The notes under the pieces are model-generated. The model was not told the origin of the DNA and ran no database searches. It was given only the letters and a program-made list of their open reading frames with translations. This document shows positions 24,249 to 32,719 of a stretch of DNA of 64,000 bases, piece after piece. Every line of letters begins with the position of its first letter. Position 1 is the first letter of the stretch. A program made the position numbers and the translations under genes. This DNA is from Albimonas donghaensis (GTDB lineage: Bacteria > Pseudomonadota > Alphaproteobacteria > Rhodobacterales > Rhodobacteraceae): contig NZ_FNMZ01000001.1 in the NCBI RefSeq assembly GCF_900106695.1, positions 1 through 64,000 of the forward strand, in the 5' to 3' direction.

Positions 24249-25130
24249 ATGAACTTGGAAACCACGCTGGAGGGGCTCGGCGCGCTCGCGCATGCCGGGC
24301 GCATGTCTGTGTTCCGGCTGCTCGCGCGGCGGGCGCCGGAAACGGTCTCGGCCGGCGACCTGGCGCGGGCGCTTGACCTCAAGGCGAGCACGCTTTCGGT
24401 CTATCTCTCGATCCTGACCCGCGCGGGCCTTGTCCGGCAGGAGCGCGCCGGGCGCTTCATTCGCTATGGCATCGACCTCGACAATCTGGGCCAGCTGGTC
24501 GAGCATCTCGTCAACGACTGCGGCCGGGGACGTCCGGAGATCCTGGCCAACCTCGTCGGCGAGGCGCCGCGTCCGACCGGCCTGCCGGCGGAGGACGTCT
24601 GCAACGTCCTGTTCGTGTGCACGGGCAACTCCGCGCGGTCCATCTTCGCCGAAGCGCTTCTGGAGCAACTGGGCGGCGGCCGTTTCCGGGCGTTCTCCGC
24701 CGGGACGTCTCCCTACCCTGCGCTGAACCCGTTCACCGAAGAGGTTCTGCGGGCGGAAGGCCATGACGTCTCGAAATACCGTCCCAAGCCCGTCGACATG
24801 TTCTACGAGCCCAACGCCCCGAAGATGGATTTCGTGTTCACCGTTTGCGATCATGCCGCGAACGAGGAATGTCCGCCGCTTCCCGGGCAGCCTGTCTCCG
24901 CTCATTGGGGCATGGCCGATCCGGTCCGGCTGGTGGGAAGCGTGGCGGAGCAGGCGCTGGCGTTCCGGCAGACCTATGGCGGTCTGCAACGCCGTCTGGA
25001 GGCCTTCGTCGCGCTGCCGTTCACGCGATTGAACCGGCTCTCGCTGCAGCGGAAGCTTGACGCGATCGGGCGGTCCTCCGGGGATATTCCCAGCCTGCGC
25101 CAGGTGGTGCTCGAAGATACGGACGATTGA
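24249..25130 (+). CDS. ArsR-ArsC fusion: arsenic-type repressor joined to low-molecular-weight phosphatase/arsenate reductase domain
   Basis: 293 residues. Residues about 1-95 are an ArsR/SmtB winged helix (LARALDLKASTLSVYLSILTRAGLVRQERAGRFIRYGI), with no obvious CxC metal site. Residues about 118-255 are a low-molecular-weight tyrosine-phosphatase/ArsC domain: VLFVCTGNSARSIFAEALLE gives the C-x5-R loop with nucleophile Cys124, and a DP motif occurs at MADPVRLVG. Such fusions are known in alphaproteobacteria. It likely senses or reduces arsenate in the cytoplasm, and the adjacent pst operon fits phosphate/arsenate handling. No arsB/acr3 exporter or arsH is present nearby. A ~40-residue tail (about 255-293) is unassigned. 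Confidence 0.88.
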   Translation: MNLETTLEGLGALAHAGRMSVFRLLARRAPETVSAGDLARALDLKASTLSVYLSILTRAGLVRQERAGRFIRYGIDLDNLGQLVEHLVNDCGRGRPEILANLVGEAPRPTGLPAEDVCNVLFVCTGNSARSIFAEALLEQLGGGRFRAFSAGTSPYPALNPFTEEVLRAEGHDVSKYRPKPVDMFYEPNAPKMDFVFTVCDHAANEECPPLPGQPVSAHWGMADPVRLVGSVAEQALAFRQTYGGLQRRLEAFVALPFTRLNRLSLQRKLDAIGRSSGDIPSLRQVVLEDTDD

Positions 25131-25449
25131 TCGGGCTGCGGGTTCCACCCAGCGAAGGCGCTCGGGTCAACAGGCGTGGAGCCCGCCCCGCCGAAATCGG
25201 TTGGACTCGGGCGCATCCCGAAGCATCGCCCGCCGCCGGATGGCGCATGGCAGGAACGCCGCGCCGGGGGCGCACGCTCAGGCTTCGACGCCGGGCTCAG
25301 CCGACCGCTCGGCGTTCGGACGATCCGGGACGCGAGGCTGGGATGTCGTCATCCCGATGGCGTTCGAGGAACGGGCGAGGCAGACTTGATCCGGGGGCCG
25401 CGGAACCGGCGGCAGGTCAGGCGCGGAACGACCGGAAAGGACCAGTTCA
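25131..25449. other. Intergenic region, nothing recognised
   Basis: About 320 bp between the ArsR-ArsC gene and the metallo-hydrolase gene. No convincing coding sequence, repeat or strong hairpin was seen. AAAGGACCAG at its end is the ribosome site for the next gene. Confidence 0.4.
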
Positions 25450-26349
25450 ATGACGATCCCGCATTCGAAAAGCGCATCCCGTGGACCCGGAAGCCCGGAC
25501 GTCGTCGGCTTCTACGACCCGGCGTCGGGAAGCTGCCAATATATCTGCATCGACCCGGCGACGAGAAAATGCGCGCTGATCGACGTGGTTCTGGACTTCA
25601 ACCCGGCCCGCGCCCGCACCTCGACCGAGGCCGCCGACTGGGCGCTTGACTGGATCGAGCGCGAGGGCCTGAGCCTTGAGTGGATCCTCGACACGCACCC
25701 CCATGCAGATCATCTGATGGCGGCGGGGTATCTCAAGCGGAAGACCGGAGCGCCTAACGCCATCGGCGAGAAGGTCAGGGAGATCGCAGGCCTCTGGCGC
25801 GACTTCTACAACACGCCGGACGCATTCGACCCGGAGGCCGGTTTCGACCGGCTTCTCGCCGACGGCGACAGGTTCCGCATCGGCGATCTTGACGTGCGCG
25901 TGATGCTGTCGCCGGGCCACACGCTCGGCTCGATCACCTATGTGGTCGGGGACGCGGTGTTCGCCCATGATACGTTCATGCAGCCCGACAGCGGCACCGC
26001 GCGCGCCGATTTCCCCGGCGGATCGGCGGCCATGCTCTACGACTCGCTGATGGCGATCCTGGCGCTGCCCGACGACTTCCGGATCTTCATCGGCCACGAC
26101 TACGGCGCGGAAGGCCGCGACGCCCCCGCCTGGGAAAGCACGGTGGCCGAGCAGAAGGCCTCGAACAAGCATCTGGGCGGCGGCGTCGAAAAGGACGAGT
26201 ACGTCACGCTGCGCGAGGGCCGCGACGCCACGCTCAACCTGCCTGACAGGATGCTCCACGCGCTCCAGGTAAACCTGCGGGGCGGCCGGCTGCCGGAGCC
26301 GGAGGCGGATGGAAACAGCTACTTCAAGATACCTGCGAACCGGTTCTGA
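25450..26349 (+). CDS. Metallo-beta-lactamase-fold hydrolase, persulfide-dioxygenase/Blh-like
   Basis: 299 residues. The metal-binding motif THPHADHL is present near residue 85 (HxHxDH), followed by the second His in SPGHTLGSITYVV, the bridging Asp in VFAHDTF and the last His in FIGHDYG. The segment DSGTARADFPGGSA corresponds to the GRTDF-type loop of ETHE1-like persulfide dioxygenases and of Blh proteins. Likely roles are sulfur or glutathione-persulfide detoxification (family inference). No rhodanese or BigR regulator is adjacent. It ends convergent to the LysR gene at 26466. Confidence 0.82.
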   Translation: MTIPHSKSASRGPGSPDVVGFYDPASGSCQYICIDPATRKCALIDVVLDFNPARARTSTEAADWALDWIEREGLSLEWILDTHPHADHLMAAGYLKRKTGAPNAIGEKVREIAGLWRDFYNTPDAFDPEAGFDRLLADGDRFRIGDLDVRVMLSPGHTLGSITYVVGDAVFAHDTFMQPDSGTARADFPGGSAAMLYDSLMAILALPDDFRIFIGHDYGAEGRDAPAWESTVAEQKASNKHLGGGVEKDEYVTLREGRDATLNLPDRMLHALQVNLRGGRLPEPEADGNSYFKIPANRF

Positions 26350-26465
26350 TCGTGCGGCCACTCCCGTAGCGCCCCCCCCGAAGGCCGGACTGGCCCCTCC
26401 CGCGCAGTCGGGGGGCGGCTTCGCGGCCGCCGATCCGGTTCAGCGAGGGCGCGACGCGGGCCGTG

Positions 26466-27350
26466 TCATTCGCCCTGCCATTCGGCGATGAAGCGCACGA
26501 ATATCCGGGTCAGGCTCTCGCGCCGCGATGTGTCGGGCCAGACGGCGAAAAAGCCCAGCGGGATCAGCCGCCAGTCGGGCAGCAGGCGCACCAGCTCGCC
26601 CGAGGCTTCGCCGCGCGCGGCGAGATGTTCCGGCAGGACCGTGGCGCCGAGGTTCCGGCAGGTGAAGTGGTAGAGCGCATCGATGCTGTCGGCCTCGAGC
26701 CGGGGCTGGCCCTGGACCTTCCGCGTCTCGCCCCCCGGCCCGTGCAACGTGATGCTGTCCGGGCGGTGCTTGTAGCTCAGCCAATCCCAATGCTCGAGGT
26801 CGGAGGGTTGTGCGGGCGGGGGGCGGGTCGCCGCGTATCCGGACCCCGCCACCAGGGCCCGTTCGCTTTCGCCCAGCTTTCGCGACATCATCGAACTGTC
26901 GTCCAGCCATCCGGCGCGGATGGTCACGTCGAACCCGTCCTCCAGCAGATCCGTCCGCCCGTCGGTGAAACTGACCGACACCGCGACCTGCGGGTGCCGC
27001 CGCACGAATTCCGCGATGGCCGTCGCCAGGGCGGAGGATGACATGAAGGCCGGCATCGAGACCCTGAGCGCGCCCACCGGCGCCAGCGCCAGGGCGTTGA
27101 GCTCGTTCAGGCCGCTTTCGGCGCTGCGCAGCATCTCGGTCGCGCGGGCGTGGAACATGCGCCCTTCGTTGGTGAGGGCGATCTTGCGCGTGGTGCGATA
27201 GAGCAGGGTCACGCCCAGAAAGTTCTCGAGATCCGACACCGTTTCGCTGACCCGTGAGGGCGCGAGGCCGATGGCTTTCGCCGCCGCCCGAAAGGACCCT
27301 TCGTCGACGACCCGCGCGAAGATCGCCATGTGCCGCAGATGATCGATCAT
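26466..27350 (-). CDS. LysR-family transcriptional regulator
   Basis: 294 residues: N-terminal winged HTH (about 1-62, FRAAAKAIGLAPSRVSETVSDLENFLGVTLLYRTTRKIALT) and a periplasmic-binding-like effector domain (about 90-290). The HTH type (CrgA/AaeR-like, with TTRKIALTNEG) is common for regulators of quinone or electrophile detoxification genes. It is divergent from the DUF2218-QorB-like-MsrQ-like operon with a 96-bp shared promoter region, so it most likely controls that operon. ATGs at 27350 and 27329 are both plausible starts. Confidence 0.92.
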   Translation of the reverse strand: MIDHLRHMAIFARVVDEGSFRAAAKAIGLAPSRVSETVSDLENFLGVTLLYRTTRKIALTNEGRMFHARATEMLRSAESGLNELNALALAPVGALRVSMPAFMSSSALATAIAEFVRRHPQVAVSVSFTDGRTDLLEDGFDVTIRAGWLDDSSMMSRKLGESERALVAGSGYAATRPPPAQPSDLEHWDWLSYKHRPDSITLHGPGGETRKVQGQPRLEADSIDALYHFTCRNLGATVLPEHLAARGEASGELVRLLPDWRLIPLGFFAVWPDTSRRESLTRIFVRFIAEWQGE

Positions 27351-27446
27351 TGTTCCGCTGATCCGAACGATGACTTCCGAAATGCGTGCATACCCGGATC
27401 AATGCCGAAGGGATAGGTGATTGCGGCAACAGCACGGAGCATCGAC

Positions 27447-27743
27447 ATGAACGCGAGCGCATACTTCGAAACGGAACATGCCCAACGCTACCTGGGCACG
27501 CTCTGCAAGCATTTCGGCCACAAGGTGACGGTCGTCCATGAACCCGGCTTCGGCCGGATCGAACTGCCCTTCGGGCGATGCGCGCTGCACGCCGACGCGG
27601 CGGGATTGCGCCTGACCGCCACGGCCGACGACCGGCCGATGCTCGACAAGACCATCCAGGTCATGTCCAGCCATCTGGAGCGGTTCGCCTTCCGCGAGAA
27701 CCCGGACCTCACCTGGACCGGCGCCGAGGGCGGCGAGGCCTGA
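27447..27743 (+). CDS. DUF2218 protein
   Basis: 98 residues, full length for DUF2218, a small cytoplasmic alpha/beta family of unknown role. The characteristic segments are YFETEHAQRYLGTLCKHFGHKV at the start, and GRIELPFGRCALHADAAGLRLTA and VMSSHLERFAFRENPDLTW at the end. The start at 27447 was preferred over an in-frame ATG at 27417 because it begins at the family's usual position. It is first in an operon with a QorB-like reductase and divergent from LysR. Confidence 0.85.
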   Translation: MNASAYFETEHAQRYLGTLCKHFGHKVTVVHEPGFGRIELPFGRCALHADAAGLRLTATADDRPMLDKTIQVMSSHLERFAFRENPDLTWTGAEGGEA

Positions 27744-27851
27744 GGCCCGTCCCCTTCGGGCCCGTCCCGGGATCCCGCCACCGAGCCGCCGGACATGCCG
27801 CCCGCGACCCGGTGGCCGGAGCCCCTGTTTCCGATCGTCAGGAGCCGCCCC

Positions 27852-28697
27852 ATGACCTACGCCGTGACCGCCGTCTCCGGCCAGCTTGGCGCCGAGATCG
27901 CCCGAAAACTCATCGCCCTGCCGGGCGGCGCCCGCGTCGTCGGGCTGGCCCGCACGCCTTCCAGGGTCGCCGTTCCGGGGATCGAGGCGCGTCCGGGCGA
28001 CTACGACCGGCCGGAGCAGTTGCGGACCGCGCTGGCCGGGGTCGACGCGCTGGTGATCGTCTCCGGCATGGCCGCGCCCGAGCTTCGCATTCAGCAGCAC
28101 CGCAACGTGATCAACGCCGCCCGCGCCGCCGGTGTGAAAAAGCTGTTCTACACCAGCATCATCGGCCCGGAGGAGGGCTCCCGGTTCTCCCCCGTCGTGC
28201 GAAGCAACCGCCAGACCGAAGCGGACATCCGCGCCAGCGGACTGGACTGGGCCATCGGGCGGAACGGCATCTATATCGAGCCGGATATCGACTTCATCGA
28301 CAGCTACAAGGCCCGCGGAGAGATCGCCAACAGCGCAGGGCAGGGCCGCTGCGGCTACACCACGCGGCCCGAACTGGCCCATGCCTACGCCGCGCTGCTG
28401 ACGCGCGACGACGTGAACGGCGGCGTCTATGACCTGAACGGCCCGCCGATGTCACAGACCGAACTCGCGGCCCACCTGAACCGCGCCTTCGACGCCGATC
28501 TCGTGTATCGGGAGATGACGCCGGAGGCCTTCGTGGAGGACCGCAGCGCGGCGCTGGGCGACTTCATCGGTCCCATCATCGGCGGCATCTACGAGGGCAT
28601 CCGGCAGGGCGTCTACGACCGCCCCGGCGACTACGCCGAGGTCACCGGCCGCCCGCACCAGTCCTGGGGCGACTATTTCGCCGCATTCCGCCCCTGA
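27852..28697 (+). CDS. NmrA-like NAD(P)-dependent reductase, QorB-type
   Basis: 281 residues, close to E. coli QorB (286). The N-terminal Rossmann motif is VSGQLGAEIARKL, with the first part of the usual GATG loop changed to TAVSG, then VDALVIVSGM, an HRNVINAARAAGVKKLFYTSIIG core and a C-terminal domain with the TRPELAHAYAALLT motif. Likely an NAD(P)H:quinone oxidoreductase or redox sensor in the cytoplasm. ATG 27852 has AGGAGCC upstream. Middle gene of the LysR-controlled set. Confidence 0.87.
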   Translation: MTYAVTAVSGQLGAEIARKLIALPGGARVVGLARTPSRVAVPGIEARPGDYDRPEQLRTALAGVDALVIVSGMAAPELRIQQHRNVINAARAAGVKKLFYTSIIGPEEGSRFSPVVRSNRQTEADIRASGLDWAIGRNGIYIEPDIDFIDSYKARGEIANSAGQGRCGYTTRPELAHAYAALLTRDDVNGGVYDLNGPPMSQTELAAHLNRAFDADLVYREMTPEAFVEDRSAALGDFIGPIIGGIYEGIRQGVYDRPGDYAEVTGRPHQSWGDYFAAFRP

Positions 28698-28784
28698 GCG
28701 CGACGGAAACGCCGCGCCGCGCTGTGCAACAACCGGTTCATTCGTTCGGCCGTCCGGCCGCTCCTTCCAGGAAAGGCGACAGAC

Positions 28785-29393
28785 ATGGCGTCGCGACTCT
28801 CTCCCTACTGGCTCTGGGCGCTTCTGGCGCTGCCGGGCCTTGGCCTGTCGGCAAGCATCCTCGGCGCGTCCGGTGTCGAGGCCACCGGGGCCGCCATCCA
28901 CAAGGCGTTGCATCCCACGGGCGAATTCGCCGCGCGCTTCATGATCATCGCCATGCTGGCCTCGCCGCTGGCGCTGGTGTTCAAGGGCTGGCGCGGGCCG
29001 CGCTGGCTGAAGAAGAACCGCCGATATTTCGGTGTCGCGGCCTTCTTCTACGCGCTGGCGCATACGGTGCTGTATCTGATCGACCTGGGCGCCGCGCGGA
29101 AAGTGATCGCTGATGTGCCGAACCTCTACATCTGGACCGGCTGGATCGCCTTTCTGATCTTCGTGCCGCTGGCCGTCACCTCTTCGGATCACTTCGTCCG
29201 CAGGCTGGGGCGCCGCTGGAAGACGCTGCAACGCACGACCTATGCCGCAGCCGTGCTGACGCTGCTGCACTGGGCCGCGCTGCACGACTGGGGCGGACTT
29301 GTCCCCGCGCTGGTGCATTTCGTCCCGCTCGGCCTGCTGGAGGCCTACCGCGTCTGGTACTGGCGCCTGCGCCCGAGGCCGCAGACCGCTTGA
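28785..29393 (+). CDS. MsrQ-like ferric-reductase-type heme membrane protein
   Basis: 202 residues with six predicted membrane helices. Conserved histidines lie in helices at IHKALHPTGEFA (near residue 40), YALAHTVLYL (near 92) and TLLHWAALHDW (near 160), the pattern of the ferric reductase-like transmembrane domain that binds heme b. MsrQ normally partners the molybdoenzyme MsrP in repairing oxidised periplasmic Met. No msrP gene is beside it here, so the electron acceptor is uncertain. GGAAAGG precedes ATG 28785. Third gene of the LysR-divergent group. Confidence 0.82.
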   Translation: MASRLSPYWLWALLALPGLGLSASILGASGVEATGAAIHKALHPTGEFAARFMIIAMLASPLALVFKGWRGPRWLKKNRRYFGVAAFFYALAHTVLYLIDLGAARKVIADVPNLYIWTGWIAFLIFVPLAVTSSDHFVRRLGRRWKTLQRTTYAAAVLTLLHWAALHDWGGLVPALVHFVPLGLLEAYRVWYWRLRPRPQTA

Positions 29394-29495
29394 GGGCCGG
29401 GGGATCGGGCGCTTGCCTTGGCGAATGATCTCACGCGGCGGGGAGAGGTTTCTCGCGCCTGCCGCTGACCTGCGCCGACAGCGCCGCGCCTTGCC

Positions 29496-30419
29496 CTACG
29501 CGCCCGCCTGATCCGACCATTCGGGGCGATTTCCCAGCCGCTCGATCAGGAAGTCGATGAAGATCCGGGTTTTGGGGGTCAGCACGTTTGACCGCGGATA
29601 GACCAGCCAGAGCACGGTGCGTTCGTTCAGCCTCCAGCCCGGCAGGACGCGGATCAACCGGCCCGCCTTCAGGTCATGGGCGATGTTCCAGAGCGAATTG
29701 ACCGAAATGCCGACGCCCGCCGTGGTCGCCCTCCGCTGCGCGGCGCCGTCATCCACGATCGTGCGGCAGGTCATCCTTTCCGGGTCCAGCGTGGCGGTCG
29801 CGCCATCGTCATGGATAAGCTCGCGGGTCCCGGCGCTGCTCCAGGCGATGAAGCGGTGGTTCGCGAGGTCGGCGGGCGTCGCGGGCAGCCCGGTCCTCGC
29901 AAGGTAGTCGGGCGAGGCGCAAAGCACGCGGCTGTCATCCGACAGCTTGCGGCCCTTCAGGCTGTTGTCGGCCAGGGGCGCGCTGCGCAGCGCAAGGTCG
30001 AAGCTGCCTTCGATCGCGTCGAACCGCGTGTCCGACAGCCGCAGGTCGAGCGTCAGATCGGGATAGAGCGCCTGAAACTCGGGCAGGAGCGGCATGATGT
30101 GCAGCTGCGCGAAACTGCTGGGGGCTGCGAAGCGCAACGTGCCCGACGCGCCCGCGCCCGAGCCCCCGAGCGCCGCGCGCGCCGCCTCCGCCTGCGCCAG
30201 AATTTCGCGCGCATAGGGCAGGAAATCGGATCCTTCGAGCGAGAGCGACACCTTGCGCGTCGTGCGGCGCAGCAGTTCCACGCCCAGCTCGGTCTCCAGC
30301 TTGGCCAGGCGCGCGCTCGCGACCGCCGGCGCCAGACCAAGCTCACGTCCCGCGGCGCTGATGTTGAGCCGTTCGGCCGCCATGACGAACAAGCGCAGGC
30401 AGTCGGTGTCCATCGCCAT
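29496..30419 (-). CDS. LysR-family transcriptional regulator
   Basis: 307 residues. The N-terminal HTH (about 1-62, NISAAGRELGLAPAVASARLAKLETELGVELLRRTTRKVSLS) is followed by the effector domain; a C-terminal DFLIERL helix ends the protein. It is divergent from the nitroreductase operon across a ~90-bp region and is its probable regulator. It is related in style to the LysR at 26466 (shared TTRKVSLS/TTRKIALT wing), as expected for the DsdC/AaeR-like subgroup. Start could be 30419 or 30413 (both ATG). Confidence 0.92.
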   Translation of the reverse strand: MAMDTDCLRLFVMAAERLNISAAGRELGLAPAVASARLAKLETELGVELLRRTTRKVSLSLEGSDFLPYAREILAQAEAARAALGGSGAGASGTLRFAAPSSFAQLHIMPLLPEFQALYPDLTLDLRLSDTRFDAIEGSFDLALRSAPLADNSLKGRKLSDDSRVLCASPDYLARTGLPATPADLANHRFIAWSSAGTRELIHDDGATATLDPERMTCRTIVDDGAAQRRATTAGVGISVNSLWNIAHDLKAGRLIRVLPGWRLNERTVLWLVYPRSNVLTPKTRIFIDFLIERLGNRPEWSDQAGA

Positions 30420-30510
30420 TATATCCGAAAAGCGGAAACAGAACTCCGATAGGCGCCGATTTTATTCGTCAGGGCAAGTGATATCTCGGGGGCAACCCAA
30501 CGCCCTGCCA

Positions 30511-31242
30511 ATGGATACAGCCATGAACGCCATCGCCGACATCACCCCCGACATCACCCCCGACATCCAGGCCCGGATCATCGACGCCTTCAACTTCCGC
30601 CACGCCACCAAGGTCTTCGACCCCGAGCGCAAGGTGGACGCGCGCGCCTTCGAGACGATCCTCGAAGCCGCGCGCCTGTCGCCGACCTCCTTCGGACACG
30701 AGCCGTTCAAGGTGCTGGTCATCCAGACCCCGGAAAAGCGCGAACTGCTTCGCGACTTCTCCTGGGGCGCCAACGGCATGATGAGCGGCACCACCGGCCA
30801 GTTGGGCACGGCGAGCCATTTCGGCATCATCCTCGCCAGCACCGCCGAGACGATGACGGCCGGGTCGGACTACCTTGTGGATCACTACAGGACGGTCAAG
30901 CAGCTGCCCGAAGAGGTGATCGAGATCTTCAACGGCGCCTATGGCCGGTTCCAGACCACCGACCACGGCATCACGACGGATCGCGAGATCGCCGACTGGG
31001 CGGGCAAGCAGGCCTATATCGTGCTGGCCAACATGATGACCACGGCCGCGCTGATGGGCATCGACAGCTGCCCGATCGAAGGCTTCGACATGGCGCTCAC
31101 GACGCAGACGCTCGGCCGGGATTTCGGCATCGACACCGGCAAGTGGAAGCCGGCGGTGATGTGCGCCTTCGGCTACCGCGCCAAGGACCCCGAGTTCCCG
31201 AAGACCCGCCGCGCCATGGCGGACACGGTCAGCTGGTTCTGA
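30511..31242 (+). CDS. NAD(P)H-dependent nitroreductase family protein
   Basis: About 243 residues. The nitroreductase fold is recognised by RHATKVFDPERKV (FMN-phosphate Arg), EAARLSPTSFGHEPFKVLVI, QAYIVLANMMTTAALMGIDSCPIEGF and a C-terminal GYRAKDPEFPKTRR. It is NfsB/YfkO-like and uses FMN to reduce quinones or nitro compounds. The N-terminus contains a short duplication (ITPDITPDI, a 12-bp direct repeat). Starts at 30511 or 30523 are both possible; neither has a strong ribosome site. First gene of a four-gene operon divergent from LysR. Confidence 0.9.
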   Translation: MDTAMNAIADITPDITPDIQARIIDAFNFRHATKVFDPERKVDARAFETILEAARLSPTSFGHEPFKVLVIQTPEKRELLRDFSWGANGMMSGTTGQLGTASHFGIILASTAETMTAGSDYLVDHYRTVKQLPEEVIEIFNGAYGRFQTTDHGITTDREIADWAGKQAYIVLANMMTTAALMGIDSCPIEGFDMALTTQTLGRDFGIDTGKWKPAVMCAFGYRAKDPEFPKTRRAMADTVSWF

Positions 31243-31263
31243 CGCGCGCAGGCGACCCCCGCC

Positions 31264-31584
31264 ATGAAAGGAGCTTCCCAAGTGGTCTGCTATTCCGTTC
31301 TCGACGTCACCCCGTCCAGCGAAGACTGGATCCCCGGCTACCTCCCCGCCGCGAATGCGCGTGTCGCGGCGCATGGCGGGACATACCTGGCCCGCACGGC
31401 GTCCCACGAACAGGTCGAAGGCGGCGACCAGCCGGCCGCGCTGCGGATCATCATCGAATGGCCGTCGAAGGCGCATGCCGAAGCCTTCATGGCCGATGAA
31501 GCCTATGCGCCGCATCTCGCCGCGCGGAGCAGGGGGTCCGTCAGCCACCACTACCTGATCGAAGGCAGGGACGACCTGGCCTGA
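31264..31584 (+). CDS. DUF1330 protein
   Basis: 106 residues with a ferredoxin-like dimeric alpha/beta pattern typical of DUF1330: YSVLDVTPSSEDWIPGYLPAANARVAAHGGTYLAR, then RIIIEWPSKAHAEAFMADEAYAPH. Likely a small stress- or redox-associated protein of unknown role. The start lies 21 bp downstream of the nitroreductase gene, and a hairpin follows its stop, so the next two genes may be expressed at a lower level. Confidence 0.85.
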   Translation: MKGASQVVCYSVLDVTPSSEDWIPGYLPAANARVAAHGGTYLARTASHEQVEGGDQPAALRIIIEWPSKAHAEAFMADEAYAPHLAARSRGSVSHHYLIEGRDDLA

Positions 31585-31590
31585 GCGACC

Positions 31591-31618
31591 CCGCCCGCCG
31601 GGCGCATCCGGCGGGCGG
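31591..31618 (+). terminator. Hairpin after the DUF1330 gene
   Basis: An 11-bp perfect stem (CCGCCCGCCGG/CCGGCGGGCGG) with a 6-nt loop, followed by TCTTCG, directly after the stop codon. Confidence 0.6.
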
Positions 31619-31735
31619 TCTTCGATCGCCCAAGGCGCCATCGGCCGCATCGAGGATGCGTCCGTCACGACGATCCGGCCACGCGTCGAACGCCGGACGC
31701 TGGCGCGGCGCTGAACCCGCGGGAGGAGAGACGAC

Positions 31736-32719
31736 ATGCCGGACAGGCCCGATGCCGACAGCTTTCAGAAGCTCAACCGCGCCCATGACGCGGTGTTCCG
31801 TCCCCGACGCCTGAGCCTCGGGCTCGTGGCGCCGCTGGACGCGCATGGCCCCGACCCGGTTCCCGATCTGACGCGCCATATCGAGCGCGCGCAACTGGCC
31901 GACCGGTTGGGGTTCTCGGCGCTCTGGCTGCGCGATGTGCCGTTCAACGTGCCGTCCTTCGGCGATGCCGGGCAGGTGTTCGATCCCTTCGTCTATCTGG
32001 GCGCGCTGGCCATGGCGACGCAGGACATCGCGCTGGGGGTGGCGAGCGTGGTCCTGCCGCTGCGCCATCCCGCGCATGTGGCCAAGGCCGCGGCCTCGGC
32101 GGATGCGCTTTCCGGCGGGCGGCTGCTGCTCGGCATCGCCTCCGGCGACCGGCCCGAGGAATACCCTGCGCTGAACATGTCCTTTCCCGATCGGGGCGCG
32201 CGGTTTCGCGACAGCGTGGACTACATCCGCGCGATGGGCGCGGACCATCCCCGCATCGAGACGGCGCAGGGCGTGCTGACCGGCGGGATCGACATGCTTC
32301 CCAAGCCGGTGGCGGGGCGCTTGCCGCTGCTGATCACCGGCGGCAGCCGGCAATCGCCCGAATGGGCGGCCCGGAACGGCGACGGCTGGATGACCTATCC
32401 GCGCGACCCCGCGGCCCAGGGCAGGGCGGTCGCGGAGTATCGCCGCAGGATCGCCGAGGCGGGTTCCCCCGACAAGCCGGTGATGCAGTCGCTCTATGTG
32501 GATCTCATGGACCAGCCGGACGCCCCGCCGCGCCCGATCCATCTGGGCTTCCGGTCCGGCACGGATTTTCTGCGACGGCATCTGGCCGAATTGCGCGACC
32601 TCGGCATCAACCATGTCGCCCTGAACCTGCGCTTCAACGGCGCCGATATCGAAGACACGATGCATCGCCTCGCCGAGGCGCTGCTGCCGGAATTCTCCAA
32701 CGCGGAGACGCATCCATGA
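31736..32719 (+). CDS. Luciferase-like (LLM class) flavin-dependent oxidoreductase
   Basis: 327 residues forming a bacterial-luciferase-type TIM barrel: HIERAQLADRLGFSALWLRDVPF, VYLGALAMATQDIALGVASVVLPLRHPAHVAKAAASADALSGGRLLLGIASGD, RFRDSVDYIRAMG and LPLLITGGSRQSPEWAARNGDGWMTY. It belongs to an LLM subgroup with a characteristic RPEEYPALN stretch; FMN- or F420-dependent monooxygenase chemistry is likely, substrate unknown. GGGAGGAGAG precedes the ATG. It overlaps the following SDR gene by 4 bp. Confidence 0.88.
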   Translation: MPDRPDADSFQKLNRAHDAVFRPRRLSLGLVAPLDAHGPDPVPDLTRHIERAQLADRLGFSALWLRDVPFNVPSFGDAGQVFDPFVYLGALAMATQDIALGVASVVLPLRHPAHVAKAAASADALSGGRLLLGIASGDRPEEYPALNMSFPDRGARFRDSVDYIRAMGADHPRIETAQGVLTGGIDMLPKPVAGRLPLLITGGSRQSPEWAARNGDGWMTYPRDPAAQGRAVAEYRRRIAEAGSPDKPVMQSLYVDLMDQPDAPPRPIHLGFRSGTDFLRRHLAELRDLGINHVALNLRFNGADIEDTMHRLAEALLPEFSNAETHP

